Positions 17,540-26,858 of a stretch of DNA of 64,000 bases are shown piece by piece. How positions within the stretch are numbered: the stretch's first letter is position 1; the number at the start of each line of letters is the position of its first letter. The position numbers and the translations under genes were made by a program. The notes beneath the pieces are model-generated. The model searched no databases. It saw only the letters and a list, made by a program, of their open reading frames with translations, and was not told the DNA's origin. The stretch is from assembly GCA_947451925.1 (NCBI GenBank), contig CANGAW010000001.1, positions 62,001-126,000 on the forward strand. Direction: 5' to 3'. The stretch comes from Burkholderiales bacterium (GTDB lineage Bacteria; Pseudomonadota; Gammaproteobacteria; Burkholderiales; Burkholderiaceae_D).

Positions 17540-18163
17540 TCAAATTAGCAGATCGGCGACGTCCAGCATGCGCTGAGCGAGTTCGGCCAGCTTCAGATTT
17601 TTATCCATGGCCAGTCGCCGCAATTTGGAATAGGCCTCATCCTCGGTGCAATGATGCCGTTCCATCAGCAAGCCCTTGGCACGCTCGACCACCTTGCGTT
17701 CGGCTAGCTTGGTACGGGTTTCTTCAAGCTCACCGCGCAACTTTTGTTCAACCTCGAAACGCGCCAGGGCCACATCCAGCACCCCCTTGACCCGCTCGGC
17801 CGACAAGCCAGCCACCACATAAGCCGACACCCCGGCCTCAATGGCTGCATGCATCTTGTTGCGGTCGGCATCTTCGGTAAAGCAGACAATAGGCCGGCGC
17901 TCGCTGGCAGTGGCCGCAACCACGCGCTTCAATGCGGCATCCGATTGTTCATCAACGATAATCAAGTCCGGCTGCAAACGTGCAATCTGCGCTTCAAGAT
18001 CTGCACTCGGCGGCAATGCAGCCAGCAAGTTATAGCCGGCTTCCAGCAAGCCGATGCGCAAGGCACGCGCACGTTCGGCTTGCTTATGCTCTGCGGGGCT
18101 TGAACCTTCGGGGGCAACCAGTGAATTGACAACGACAATTTTCAGATGACTTGAATCAATCAT
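17540..18163 (-). CDS. nasT: ANTAR-domain response regulator, NasT type
   Basis: A 207-residue protein with a receiver-like N-terminal domain ([22 protein letters not shown]) and a C-terminal ANTAR domain ([37 protein letters not shown], given here as landmarks at residues about 145-205). ANTAR proteins bind paired hairpins in leader RNA and prevent termination; NasT does this for nitrate genes in Azotobacter and Pseudomonas, under control of the nitrate sensor NasS. No nasS is present here. It converges with the kinase gene and diverges from tsaD. Confidence 0.9.
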   Translation of the reverse strand: MIDSSHLKIVVVNSLVAPEGSSPAEHKQAERARALRIGLLEAGYNLLAALPPSADLEAQIARLQPDLIIVDEQSDAALKRVVAATASERRPIVCFTEDADRNKMHAAIEAGVSAYVVAGLSAERVKGVLDVALARFEVEQKLRGELEETRTKLAERKVVERAKGLLMERHHCTEDEAYSKLRRLAMDKNLKLAELAQRMLDVADLLI

Positions 18164-18262
18164 AAATTTTTAAAAATGATGGTGGCCACCATTGGCCCGA
18201 TTTGCTTGTACTTTACAATACTGCTTTGCAAAAAGCTTGCCACCCTTCAAAGCAGCCCCTCC

Positions 18263-19291
18263 ATGATCGTACTCGGCGTTGAATCCTCTTGTGACGAAAC
18301 AGGCATTGCCCTCTACGATACGGAGCGCGGATTGCGCGCCCACGCCCTGTATTCGCAAGTGGCCATGCACGAAGAATACGGCGGCGTCGTACCCGAACTG
18401 GCCTCGCGTGATCACATCCGCCGCGCCATTCCCCTGCTTGAGCAAGTGCTGAGTGAAAGTCAGATCAGCCTGTCGGCCATCGATGCCATCGCTTACACCC
18501 AAGGCCCCGGTCTGGCAGGCGCACTGCTGGTGGGTGCCTCGGTTGCCTGCGGGCTCGGGCTTTCGCTCGACAAGCCTGTTCTGGGCGTGCATCACCTTGA
18601 AGGTCATTTGCTGTCGCCACTGCTGGCCAGTAACCCGCCGGCTTTCCCCTTCATTGCCTTGCTGGTCTCCGGCGGCCACACGCAACTGATGCAAGTCGAT
18701 GGCGTGGGCCAGTACATCCTGCTCGGTGAAACGCTGGACGACGCCGCCGGCGAAGCCTTCGACAAATCAGCCAAATTACTTGGCCTGGGTTACCCCGGTG
18801 GTCCGGCAATCTCGAAACTGGCTGAATCTGGTGACCCGACGGTTTATCAATTGCCGCGTCCTATGCTGCATTCAAAAAATCTCGATTTCAGTTTTTCAGG
18901 ATTAAAGACAGCGGTGCTCACCGTGGTAAAAAATCACCCCGGCGAATTGACCTTGCAAGACAAGGCCAATATCGCACGCGGCTTTGTCGATGCTCTGGTG
19001 GATGTGCTGATGGCGAAATGTCTGACAGCACTCAAACACAGTGGCATGAAACGTCTGGTGATTGCCGGCGGCGTTGGTGCCAATGCGCAGCTGCGCGCCG
19101 CACTCAATGCGGCGGCTGTCAAAAAACGCTTTACCGTTTTTTATCCGGAGCTGGAATTTTGCACTGACAACGGCGCCATGATTGCGTTTGCCGGTGCCAT
19201 GCGACTGCAAAGCCACCCGCAAGCGGCGAGTCGGGATTACCGGTTTAATGTGCGTCCAAAGTGGCCGCTGGACCAAATCAATCCAAATTAA
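18263..19291 (+). CDS. tsaD: tRNA N6-threonylcarbamoyladenosine transferase TsaD
   Basis: A 342-residue Kae1/Gcp protein that transfers threonylcarbamoyl to A37 of ANN-decoding tRNAs. It starts with the standard [17 protein letters not shown]. The metal-binding [12 protein letters not shown] and the substrate loop VSGGHTQL are intact, as is the late Asp ([12 protein letters not shown]). I use 18263 because the family begins at MIVLG; an in-frame start at 18176 would only add non-conserved residues. Its partner tsaE is at 26859 in this window. Confidence 0.96.
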   Translation: MIVLGVESSCDETGIALYDTERGLRAHALYSQVAMHEEYGGVVPELASRDHIRRAIPLLEQVLSESQISLSAIDAIAYTQGPGLAGALLVGASVACGLGLSLDKPVLGVHHLEGHLLSPLLASNPPAFPFIALLVSGGHTQLMQVDGVGQYILLGETLDDAAGEAFDKSAKLLGLGYPGGPAISKLAESGDPTVYQLPRPMLHSKNLDFSFSGLKTAVLTVVKNHPGELTLQDKANIARGFVDALVDVLMAKCLTALKHSGMKRLVIAGGVGANAQLRAALNAAAVKKRFTVFYPELEFCTDNGAMIAFAGAMRLQSHPQAASRDYRFNVRPKWPLDQINPN

Positions 19292-19900
19292 TTAGCGCGG
19301 TTTACTTTTTGCACCCAGCCGGCTCTCTTTGCCAGCAAGGAGATTGCCGATATTGTTGCGATGCCGGTAAATCAGTAAAACACTCATGACCACCACCGCC
19401 AGCAATTTGCTGTCCGGCCCAAATAGCAGCCCGTAGTAAAACGGCGCAAAGATCGCCGCCACCAGCGCGGCCAGCGAAGAATAGCGAAACGCATAAGCCA
19501 GCACGAGCCAGGTCAACGCCGTCGCCAATCCCAGCCAGGGATTCAAACCCAACAGCACACCCAGCGCAGTCGCTACGCCCTTGCCGCCAGCAAAGCGGAA
19601 AAACACCGGCCACAAGTGGCCAATGAATACGGCCAGCGCCACCAGCGCAATGCCCGCGTCGCCCAGTCCGTCCGCCTCAAACTGCATGGCCAGCCATACC
19701 GCCAGCCAGCCCTTGGCACAGTCGCCGAGCAAAGTCAGCACCGCTGCGAGCTTGTTGCCACTACGCAGAACATTGGTTGCGCCGGGGTTTTTCGAGCCGT
19801 AGGTGCGCGGATCAGACAGCCGGAAAATTTTGCTGACAATCACGGCAAACGAAATCGAGCCCAGCAGGTAGGCAAGGAGGGGAGCAAGGACAATGTTCAT
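19292..19900 (-). CDS. plsY: Glycerol-3-phosphate acyltransferase PlsY
   Basis: A 202-residue inner membrane enzyme that acylates glycerol-3-phosphate with acyl-phosphate, the first step of phospholipid synthesis. Motifs are visible: [14 protein letters not shown], then [17 protein letters not shown], and [17 protein letters not shown]. About five membrane helices. Start chosen at MNIVLAPL (19900), where the family begins; the reading frame is open farther upstream to 20029. It abuts the tsaD stop tail to tail with no gap, so any shared terminator lies inside coding sequence. Confidence 0.95.
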   Translation of the reverse strand: MNIVLAPLLAYLLGSISFAVIVSKIFRLSDPRTYGSKNPGATNVLRSGNKLAAVLTLLGDCAKGWLAVWLAMQFEADGLGDAGIALVALAVFIGHLWPVFFRFAGGKGVATALGVLLGLNPWLGLATALTWLVLAYAFRYSSLAALVAAIFAPFYYGLLFGPDSKLLAVVVMSVLLIYRHRNNIGNLLAGKESRLGAKSKPR

Positions 19901-20001
19901 TGAAAGAGGGATGAAACTTTGCATTTGTCGGGCCGCCATTATGCAACAGGTCCGATGAAGTATCGGGATTGCTGTTGCTGAATCCGGATAAAAATAAACC
20001 T

Positions 20002-20030
20002 TTGATCTATCTATTTTTTGTTTATACAAT
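20002..20030 (+). promoter_or_regulatory. Sigma-70 promoter for the brnA-like gene
   Basis: TTGATC, 17-base spacer, TACAAT: a good -35/-10 pair in AT-rich DNA. The start would be near 20037, which makes the in-frame ATG at 20035 leaderless and favours the ATG at 20077 with its GAGAGG. Confidence 0.6.
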
Positions 20031-20076
20031 AAATATGAGTTTTGAATTTTATCCAGAATTAGAGAGGTGTATAACT

Positions 20077-20415
20077 ATGCCAAAACTTAAACCGGGAACC
20101 ATACTGCCGACTGCAACAGAAGATGCAGCGATTAACGCAGGCATTGCCGCCGATGGCGATGCACGTGAATTGACGATTGCATGGTTCAAAACAGCCAGGC
20201 CCGCACAAGATGTTTTTTCAGCAGAAACCTTCAAGGCCTTAGGCGATATCAAGCGCTCCCGTGGCCGGCCAGTTTCAGAGACGCCAAAAGTATTTACCGG
20301 CTTGCGGCTGGATGCGGATGTGCTGGCCGCTTTCAAAGCTACCGGCAAAGGCTGGCAGACAAAAATGAACGCGGCCCTGCGTCAATACATCCTCGAACAT
20401 CCACTGACTTCCTGA
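20077..20415 (+). CDS. BrnA-like antitoxin, apparently without its toxin
   Basis: A 112-residue protein whose C-terminal half (VFTGLRLDADVLAAFKATGKGWQTKMNAALRQYI) is the BrnA/COG3514 DNA-binding domain seen in antitoxins of BrnT toxins. The first half is acidic and unremarkable. The start at 20077 has GAGAGG upstream. The frame is open farther upstream with MSFEFYPE, which vaguely recalls a BrnT N-terminus, but no complete BrnT gene is present. It ends nine bases from the convergent xerD. It may act as a stand-alone regulator. Confidence 0.75.
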   Translation: MPKLKPGTILPTATEDAAINAGIAADGDARELTIAWFKTARPAQDVFSAETFKALGDIKRSRGRPVSETPKVFTGLRLDADVLAAFKATGKGWQTKMNAALRQYILEHPLTS

Positions 20416-20423
20416 AGGCGGAC

Positions 20424-21344
20424 TTAGCCGCGCGGATGGTGCATCGCATGGAGCTTCTTGAGGCGCTCTCTGGCCACATGCGTATAAATCTGCGTGGTTG
20501 AAATATCGGCATGACCCAGCAGCAGCTGCACTACCCGCAGATCTGCGCCGTGGTTCAGCAAATGCGTGGCAAACGCATGCCGCAGCGTGTGCGGCGACAG
20601 CGGCGCATTAATCTGCGCCTGTAGTGCGTATTTTTTAATCAGCGTCCAGAACATCTGCCTTGTCATTGGTCCGCCCAATGCGGTAACGAAAAGGGCATCG
20701 TGATTTTTACCCTTCAAAATCACCGCGCGTGCCTGGCTCAGATAGCGCTCTATCCACACCCGCGCTTCTTCGCCAAAGGGCACCAGCCGCGTCTTGTCGC
20801 CCTTGCCGGTGACCCGCAACACGCCCTCGTTCATGCCTACTTCCAGCGACTTCAGCAGTACCAGTTCAGACACCCGCAAACCACTGGCATACATTAATTC
20901 GAGCATGGTCCGGTCACGCAGGCCCAGTGCTTTGCCAACGTCAGGCGCAGCAAGCAAGGCTTCCACATGTTGTTCCGACAAAGTTTTGGGAAAGCGCGGC
21001 GCTTGCTTGGCCGACTTCATGCGCAGGCAGGGGTTGATGCTGACATGATTGGTTCTTATCGCATACTGATAAAACCGTTTTAAAACCGCGAGTCGGCGGT
21101 TGGAAGTGGTGGCCTTGCTGTCGCTGTGGCGAAACGCAAAATAGGCATTGAGATCGGTAGCGGTGGCGGCATATAAAGTTTTTTCCTGCGTGCTGTGCAG
21201 CCAGTCGGCAAAGAGCAGCAAATCGCGTTTATACGCCTCCAGCGTATTTTTCGACAAGCCGTCTTCCAGCCACAAGGCGTCGCAAAACGCGTCGGCAATG
21301 TCTTGTCCTGCACGCGCGGGCTGATCCGTTACCGCCTTCATCAA
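20424..21344 (-). CDS. xerD: Site-specific tyrosine recombinase XerD
   Basis: A 306-residue tyrosine recombinase that resolves chromosome dimers at dif with XerC. The N-terminal SAM-like domain (DALWLEDGLSKNTLEAYKRDL) is followed by a catalytic domain with LMYASGLRVSEL (first Arg), HTLRHAFATHLLNHGADL (His-x-x-Arg), LLGHADISTTQIYTHV (His and nucleophile Tyr). Length is normal. The ATG overlaps the ogt stop, an ogt-xerD order common in the Burkholderiales. No integron or phage context is visible, so this is the housekeeping enzyme. Confidence 0.94.
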   Translation of the reverse strand: MMKAVTDQPARAGQDIADAFCDALWLEDGLSKNTLEAYKRDLLLFADWLHSTQEKTLYAATATDLNAYFAFRHSDSKATTSNRRLAVLKRFYQYAIRTNHVSINPCLRMKSAKQAPRFPKTLSEQHVEALLAAPDVGKALGLRDRTMLELMYASGLRVSELVLLKSLEVGMNEGVLRVTGKGDKTRLVPFGEEARVWIERYLSQARAVILKGKNHDALFVTALGGPMTRQMFWTLIKKYALQAQINAPLSPHTLRHAFATHLLNHGADLRVVQLLLGHADISTTQIYTHVARERLKKLHAMHHPRG

Positions 21345-21832
21345 AAACCCGGCACACCCTCATGGCGCAACAGCCAGCGCTTGACGCCCTGATGAAAGCC
21401 GCCATCATCATGTCGCGCAAAGCCGCCAATGCCAGCGCTGGCGGTGACCCGATGACAGGGAATGAATATCGGTATCCAGTTCGAGCCGCAAGCCTGCCCT
21501 ACCGCTCGCGGTGCAGAGCCTATGCGCCTGGCTACCTGACCGTAAGTCAGTACCTCACCGCGCGGAATGGCGCTAATCACATTCCATACTTTGCGCTGAT
21601 GGACGCTGCCTTCCTGCGGCAAGACCAGATCAAACTGAAAATCCGGATCAGCCAGATACGCCTCAATTTGCCGCGCCACTTCTTCATTCAACGCATCCTG
21701 CGGCGCTTTGGCATGAATCTCGGGCGGCAGATAAACCAGCTCGCGCAGTAACCCGGCTTCGGTACGAATGCCGATGGCACCGAACGGCGCTTCCACGATA
21801 GAGGTAAACAAACTACTGACCTGGGATGTCAT
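21341..21832 (-). CDS. ogt: Methylated-DNA-[protein]-cysteine S-methyltransferase
   Basis: A 163-residue suicide repair protein that removes methyl groups from O6-methylguanine. The acceptor motif IPCHRV is present (Cys near residue 130), along with the DNA-binding helix EVLTYGQVARRIGSAPRAVGQA and a C-terminal KRWLLRHEG. There is no Ada-type regulatory domain. It is translationally coupled to xerD, whose start overlaps its stop. Confidence 0.93.
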   Translation of the reverse strand: MTSQVSSLFTSIVEAPFGAIGIRTEAGLLRELVYLPPEIHAKAPQDALNEEVARQIEAYLADPDFQFDLVLPQEGSVHQRKVWNVISAIPRGEVLTYGQVARRIGSAPRAVGQACGSNWIPIFIPCHRVTASAGIGGFARHDDGGFHQGVKRWLLRHEGVPGF

Positions 21833-21844
21833 GAACGGCCGCCG

Positions 21845-23128
21845 TCAATGTGCAAAAACTAAGTTAGGCAGCCACAAAGAAAGTTGCGGCACATAAGTAA
21901 TCAATAACAAAAAACCCAGCATCGTCAGCAGCCACGGCCACACCGCCACCGTCAGCTCGGTAATCCCCATCTTGGTAATACTGGAAGCCACATACAGGTT
22001 GAGCCCGACTGGCGGATGACACATGCCAATTTCCATATTCACCACCATGATGATGCCGAAGTGGACCGGATCAATTCCCAACGCGATCGCTACCGGAAAC
22101 AGGATAGGCGCCATGATCAAGACAATCGACGAAGGCTCCATCACATTACCCGCCAACAGCAGCAACAGATTCACCACCAGCAGAAAACTGATCATGCCAA
22201 AACCGGAGTCCAGAATCCAGCCCGCCATCGCCTGCGGAATACCCTCGCTGGTCATCAGGAAAGAAAACAGCACCGCATTGGTAATAATGTAGAGCAGCAT
22301 GGCCGACATCGCCGCCGAGTCGCGCAACACTCTGGGCACCTGCGCCAGACGCATGTCTTTATACACAAAGACCGCAATCACAAACGCATAAACGGCTGCT
22401 ACCGCTGCGGCTTCGGTCGGTGTAAACAGACCCGTGTAGATGCCGCCCATCACGATCACAATCAACAGCAAGCCCCAGGCGCTGCGTCGAAATGCCAGCA
22501 GCCGTTCCGCCCAGCTGGCTTTGGCCATGCGCGGATAATTTTTTTTGCGCGCCAGGACCCAGGTCGTCATCCCCAGCAAAAACGCCAGCAGCAAACCCGG
22601 CACGACGCCGGCCATGAACAGCTTGCCTACCGAGGTGTTGGTGGACACCGAAAACATCACCATCACAATTGACGGCGGAATCAAAATCCCCAACGCACCC
22701 GAGGTGGTGATGACGCCTGCGCCAAATGCTTTCGGATACCCCTGTTTGACCATCGCCGGCAGCAGAATCGAGCCAATTGCGACCACCGTTGCCGGCGACG
22801 AACCCGAGACGGCGGCAAACAAGGCGCAAGCCATCACCCCCGCCAAGGCCAGACCGCCATGCCAGTGACCAACCATGGAGGTGGCAAACTGGATCATGCG
22901 CCGCGCCACCCCGCCATGCGTTAGGAAGTTACCCGCCAAAATGAAAAACGGGATCGCCATGATCTCGAATTTTTCTATGCCCGTGAACAGCTTCAAAGCC
23001 ACCGCCTGCACCGGCACATCGGTCATGGTGAACAAAAATGTCAGCACCGTCAGACCGAGCGCGATCGAAATCGGCATCCCGGTCAGCATCAGCGCGATGA
23101 GCAAAACAAAAATAATCAGTGCGCTCAT
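21845..23128 (-). CDS. dctM: TRAP transporter large permease DctM
   Basis: A 427-residue membrane protein with about twelve hydrophobic segments, the channel-forming part of a tripartite Na+-dependent importer. Landmarks: SIALGLTVLTFLFT near the start, GSSPATVVAIGSILLPAM, GALGILIPPSIVMVMFSV and MCHPPVGLNLYVAS. It overlaps dctQ by four bases and ends the operon dctP-dctQ-dctM. Related systems carry C4-dicarboxylates or other organic acids; the substrate cannot be told from the permease. Confidence 0.93.
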   Translation of the reverse strand: MSALIIFVLLIALMLTGMPISIALGLTVLTFLFTMTDVPVQAVALKLFTGIEKFEIMAIPFFILAGNFLTHGGVARRMIQFATSMVGHWHGGLALAGVMACALFAAVSGSSPATVVAIGSILLPAMVKQGYPKAFGAGVITTSGALGILIPPSIVMVMFSVSTNTSVGKLFMAGVVPGLLLAFLLGMTTWVLARKKNYPRMAKASWAERLLAFRRSAWGLLLIVIVMGGIYTGLFTPTEAAAVAAVYAFVIAVFVYKDMRLAQVPRVLRDSAAMSAMLLYIITNAVLFSFLMTSEGIPQAMAGWILDSGFGMISFLLVVNLLLLLAGNVMEPSSIVLIMAPILFPVAIALGIDPVHFGIIMVVNMEIGMCHPPVGLNLYVASSITKMGITELTVAVWPWLLTMLGFLLLITYVPQLSLWLPNLVFAH

Positions 23129-23700
23129 TGCCGGCCCTCCGCCGCGTCTTCGGTCAAGCCTTCGACGTGGCTGTGATCATGCACCGGCAATTCGCCAGTG
23201 CGCACAAATTGCCACGCCACCTGCAAGAAACGCAGGCACATCAAAGACGAACCCAGGGGAATGGCCAGGTAGACGATCCACATTGGTAGTTCCAGCACTT
23301 CCGAGGTACTGGATGTACCTGACAACTCAAAAACAAAATCAGCACCGAGCGCTGCAATCGTGCCGGTGAAGCTCGCACCGGCCAGCAAGCCAAACAACAC
23401 AAAATGATTGCGCCAGCGTGGATCAAGCCGGTTGATCATTACATCAACGCCGACATGAATGCCGGTGCGCACGCCATAGGCGGCACCGAATTTTGCCATC
23501 CAGACGAAGAGGTAAATTGTCAGCTCCTGCGCCCAGCTCATATTGATGCGCAAGAGCCAGTCCTGCAGAACGGGAATCGCCAGACCCGAGGCGTAACGAT
23601 GAACGACGGCGGTAAAAATGATCAGTGTGGCCGCCCCCATCAGGAAGGCGATCAGCCATTCTTCAAGTTGATCAAAAAATTTCATTAGCGGCTTTATCAA
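23125..23700 (-). CDS. dctQ: TRAP transporter small permease DctQ
   Basis: A 191-residue protein with four hydrophobic segments, the small membrane subunit that connects the binding protein and DctM. WAQELTIYLFVWMAKFGAAYGVRTGIHVGVDV is the family landmark at residues 56-85. The hydrophilic C-terminus (HDHSHVEGLTEDAAEGRQ) is unusually long. It overlaps dctP and dctM by four bases each, so the three are made in step. Confidence 0.92.
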   Translation of the reverse strand: MIKPLMKFFDQLEEWLIAFLMGAATLIIFTAVVHRYASGLAIPVLQDWLLRINMSWAQELTIYLFVWMAKFGAAYGVRTGIHVGVDVMINRLDPRWRNHFVLFGLLAGASFTGTIAALGADFVFELSGTSSTSEVLELPMWIVYLAIPLGSSLMCLRFLQVAWQFVRTGELPVHDHSHVEGLTEDAAEGRQ

Positions 23701-24689
23701 CGTGCAGCTTCTTTGTTGACGGATTCAATCAGCGCTTTGCCTATCCGGTCTTCCATGGTTTTTTGCACCGGCAAAAGGGCTTTGCGCCACTCGGCTTTTT
23801 CTTTGTCGGTCGGGGTATAGATCAGGGTTTTGCCGGATTTTTTCACGGCTTCCAGTGCGACATCGTTTTCCTGCTGAGCGATAGCGTCAGCATACTTGCT
23901 CGCTTCTTTCATTGCGCCGTCGAGTTGTGTGCGGATTTCTGCGGGCAGCTTGTCCCAGAATTTTTTATTCACAATGACGGCATAGCCGATGTATCCGTGG
24001 TTGGTCACGGTCAGATGTTTTTGTACTTCATACATTTTTTGCGTATACAAATTCGATGGCGGATTTTCTGCTCCGTCGACGACGCCGGTTTGCAGAGCCT
24101 GATAGACCTCAGAGAAGGCCATCACTTGCGGATTAGCGCCCAGCACGCGCATTTGTTCGTCCAATACTTTGGAAGCCTGAATCCGCATCTTCAAGCCTTT
24201 CATGTCGGCAGGCACATGCATGGGGCGGTTCGACGACATCATTTTGAAACCGTTGTCCCAATAGGCCAGACCCAGAATGCCTTTGGATTCCAGCTTCTTT
24301 AACAGGTCGCGACCAATCGGCCCATCGGTGACCCGGTCGAGCGCAGCCTTGTCGGGAAAAATATAAGGCAAATCAAACAGCTCGAACTCTTTGACGCCCA
24401 GCGGCGCAAACTTGGCCAGCGAAGGCGCCAGCATTTGCACCGCGCCCAGTTGCAGGGCTTCGAGTTCTTCCTTGTCCTTGTACAGGGTGCTGTTCGGATA
24501 CAGCTCGATTTTGACCCGCCCCTTGGTGGTTGCCTCAGCCAGCTCTTTAAAGCGTTCAGCCGCTTTGCCTTTGGGCGTATCTCTGGCCACCACATGACTG
24601 AATTTGATAATAATCGGCGCGTCCGCCAGCGCCTGTGTAAGTAGCAGGACATTGAAGGCAAGCGCGATAACGAGATGGCGGGGGTTCAT
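23697..24689 (-). CDS. dctP: TRAP transporter periplasmic binding protein, DctP family
   Basis: A 330-residue periplasmic protein with a signal peptide (MNPRHLVIALAFNVLLLTQALADA). Mature landmarks: IKFSHVVARDTPKG, ELYPNSTLYKDKEELEALQLG, and KGLKMRIQASKVLDEQMRVLGANP with the ligand-carboxylate-binding Arg. These fit the C4-dicarboxylate-type DctP group. Start 24689 is set by the signal peptide; the frame is open to 24884 without conserved sequence. It heads the dctPQM operon and diverges from an AEC transporter. Confidence 0.92.
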   Translation of the reverse strand: MNPRHLVIALAFNVLLLTQALADAPIIIKFSHVVARDTPKGKAAERFKELAEATTKGRVKIELYPNSTLYKDKEELEALQLGAVQMLAPSLAKFAPLGVKEFELFDLPYIFPDKAALDRVTDGPIGRDLLKKLESKGILGLAYWDNGFKMMSSNRPMHVPADMKGLKMRIQASKVLDEQMRVLGANPQVMAFSEVYQALQTGVVDGAENPPSNLYTQKMYEVQKHLTVTNHGYIGYAVIVNKKFWDKLPAEIRTQLDGAMKEASKYADAIAQQENDVALEAVKKSGKTLIYTPTDKEKAEWRKALLPVQKTMEDRIGKALIESVNKEAAR

Positions 24690-24822
24690 ACGTGTCTCCG
24701 GCAGGATAGGACAAAAAATATTGTTATGGTCTCGGCCGGTATTGTGTCTGCTTGCGCCGCCGGTGACAACCTTGAAAAAAATAGACCGCAACGACGTCTG
24801 CATTCGGTAACATTCTCTCTTA

Positions 24823-25716
24823 ATGAATATTCTCACCATTTTGATTCCCGACTTCTCGCTGATCCTGATCGGCTTTGTGCTCATTCGCGCAACCGACTGG
24901 GGGCCAGCCTTCTGGAGCGGACTGGAAAAACTGGTCTACTTCGTTTTATTTCCGGCGCTGCTGTTTGCGTCCACCGCACGCACTGCACTGGATTTCCACA
25001 CCACGGGCAGATTGCTGCAAGTCGCCTTAACCGCCGTTGGCTGCGGCATTGCGCTGGGCTGGCTGGCCAAACCCTTGTTCCGTCCGGGCCCGATGATTTT
25101 CGAATCCGGCGTGCAGACTGCGTTTCGCTTTAATTCTTATATTGCGCTGGCGGTAGCGTTCCGCTTGGGCGGCGAAGCCGGCACTTCGCTGATGGCACTC
25201 ATCATCGGCTTTGCCGTCCCCCTCTGTAATATGGCCGCAGTCCATGCGCTGGCTCACCGCAGCAATGGCTCACTGCTCAAAGAAATGGCCAAAAATCCGC
25301 TGTTGCTGGCCACTGCCGGCGGCACAATTTTCAATCTCTGTGGTGGCGTACTGCCTGAGGTGCTGATGATTACGCTCACCCGCATGGGCAGTGCGTCGAT
25401 TGCCTTGGGTTTGCTGATGGTGGGAGCGGGTCTCAAGCTCGACGCGCTGGCCGAAGCACGCGGCATCAGTGCCTATTTTCTTGCCATTAAACTGATTGCG
25501 CTGCCGGCCATTGCCTTGACGCTTGGTCGCTGGCTGGAACTACCGCCCTTGCAACTGCAAATCGCCGTCATGTTCTGCGCGCTGCCTACCGCGTCCAGCG
25601 CCTTCGTACTGGCAACCCGTATGGGTGGCAACGGGCCGCTGGTGGCTTATCTGATTTCGGCCGGCACGCTGCTGTCGATGTTCACGCTGCCTTTATGGCT
25701 GTTGCTGACTCGCTGA
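24823..25716 (+). CDS. AEC family transporter (auxin efflux carrier type)
   Basis: A 297-residue membrane protein with about ten hydrophobic segments, in two halves of five. Landmarks: DFSLILIGFVLIRATDWG, LVYFVLFPALLFAS, FRFNSYIALAVAFRLGG and ALPTASSAFVLATRMGG. Bacterial members of this family move malonate, malate or similar acids. It diverges from dctP, so the two carriers may share a regulator. Its last 24 bases overlap the 3' end of the convergent queG. Confidence 0.88.
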   Translation: MNILTILIPDFSLILIGFVLIRATDWGPAFWSGLEKLVYFVLFPALLFASTARTALDFHTTGRLLQVALTAVGCGIALGWLAKPLFRPGPMIFESGVQTAFRFNSYIALAVAFRLGGEAGTSLMALIIGFAVPLCNMAAVHALAHRSNGSLLKEMAKNPLLLATAGGTIFNLCGGVLPEVLMITLTRMGSASIALGLLMVGAGLKLDALAEARGISAYFLAIKLIALPAIALTLGRWLELPPLQLQIAVMFCALPTASSAFVLATRMGGNGPLVAYLISAGTLLSMFTLPLWLLLTR

Positions 25717-26838
25717 ACGATGCTGCGCCAACGCCCAGCTGACATGCTCGCGCACCAGCTCTGAAGGATCGTTTTCCCGTGCGCGCAAAGCGGCCAGCAT
25801 GGCCGGATCATTCGGCCGCTGCTGCGCGGCATTGCCCAGACCAACCGCCATATTGCGCAACCAGCGCTGGTAACCAATGCGGCGTATCGCGCTGCCTTCG
25901 AGCCGCTGTGTAAATTCTGCTTCGGTCCAGGCAAACAATTCTATGAGCGTCGCGGTGTCGAGCGCATTGCGCACATCAAAATCCGGCAGGCTGGCCTTTT
26001 GTGCAAATTTATTCCACGGGCAGACTAACTGGCAATCATCGCAACCCAGTACCCGGTTGCCAATCAAGGGACGCAGTTCAAGGGGAATGCTGTCTTTGAG
26101 TTCAATCGTCAGGTAAGAAATGCAGCGTCGTGCATCGAGGCGATAAGGACCGACGATGGCCTTGGTCGGGCACACATCGATGCATGCGCTGCAGCTGCCG
26201 CAGTGACTGGTAGTAGGCGGATCGACTGGCAGTGGCAGATCGGTATAAATCTCGCCCAGAAAAAATACCGAGCCCGCGTCCTTATCCAGCAACAGGGTGT
26301 GCTTGCCGCGCCAGCCCAGACCCGCTTGTTGCGCCAGCTCGACTTCCATGACCGGTGCAGAATCGGTAAAGACGCGATGACCGAAGGGGCCAATTTCGGC
26401 GGCGATTTTATCGGTGAGTTTTTGCAGTCGCTGCCGCAAGACCTTGTGATAATCACGACCCCGCGCATAGACTGAGACGACCGCCGCCGCAGGATCGGCC
26501 AAACGGCGCCATTCCTGCGCACGCCAGTCAGGCGCCGCATCTTGTGGCAAATAATTCATCCGCACGCTGATCACCCTCAAGGTACCCGGCACCAATTGCG
26601 CTGGCTGGCTGCGCTTCTTCCCATGGGCTGCCATATAATCCATTTGGCCGTTAAAGCCGGCAAGAAGCCAGCTTTGCAGACCGGCATCAGCATGATCCAA
26701 GTTAGCGTCACTGACGCGCAGGTCGGCAAAACCCAGCTCGGCTGCCCATAGCTTGATGGCTGCAGTCAGCGCCACATAGTCAGGCGGCGATGCCTGAAGT
26801 GCGACCGGGTCTGGTAAATCTGCAGGATATTTATTCAT
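25693..26838 (-). CDS. queG: Epoxyqueuosine reductase QueG
   Basis: A 381-residue cobalamin-dependent iron-sulfur enzyme for the last step of queuosine synthesis in tRNA. Two ferredoxin-like [4Fe-4S] motifs are visible: CGSCSACIDVCPTKAI (residues about 205-220) and CDDCQLVCPWNKFA (about 255-268). The C-terminus has HEAT-like repeats. The start at 26838 (MNKYPADLP) is 20 bases from the divergent tsaE. Family length is 340-390, so this is complete. Confidence 0.94.
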   Translation of the reverse strand: MNKYPADLPDPVALQASPPDYVALTAAIKLWAAELGFADLRVSDANLDHADAGLQSWLLAGFNGQMDYMAAHGKKRSQPAQLVPGTLRVISVRMNYLPQDAAPDWRAQEWRRLADPAAAVVSVYARGRDYHKVLRQRLQKLTDKIAAEIGPFGHRVFTDSAPVMEVELAQQAGLGWRGKHTLLLDKDAGSVFFLGEIYTDLPLPVDPPTTSHCGSCSACIDVCPTKAIVGPYRLDARRCISYLTIELKDSIPLELRPLIGNRVLGCDDCQLVCPWNKFAQKASLPDFDVRNALDTATLIELFAWTEAEFTQRLEGSAIRRIGYQRWLRNMAVGLGNAAQQRPNDPAMLAALRARENDPSELVREHVSWALAQHRSASQQQP

Positions 26839-26858
26839 AGAAGAGTTGATTTTACGAG

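Noticed and set aside
20424..21344. xerD as an integrase marking an island with the nearby brnA gene
   Set aside because: Length, motifs and coupling to ogt fit chromosomal XerD; no tRNA or attachment repeat is adjacent.
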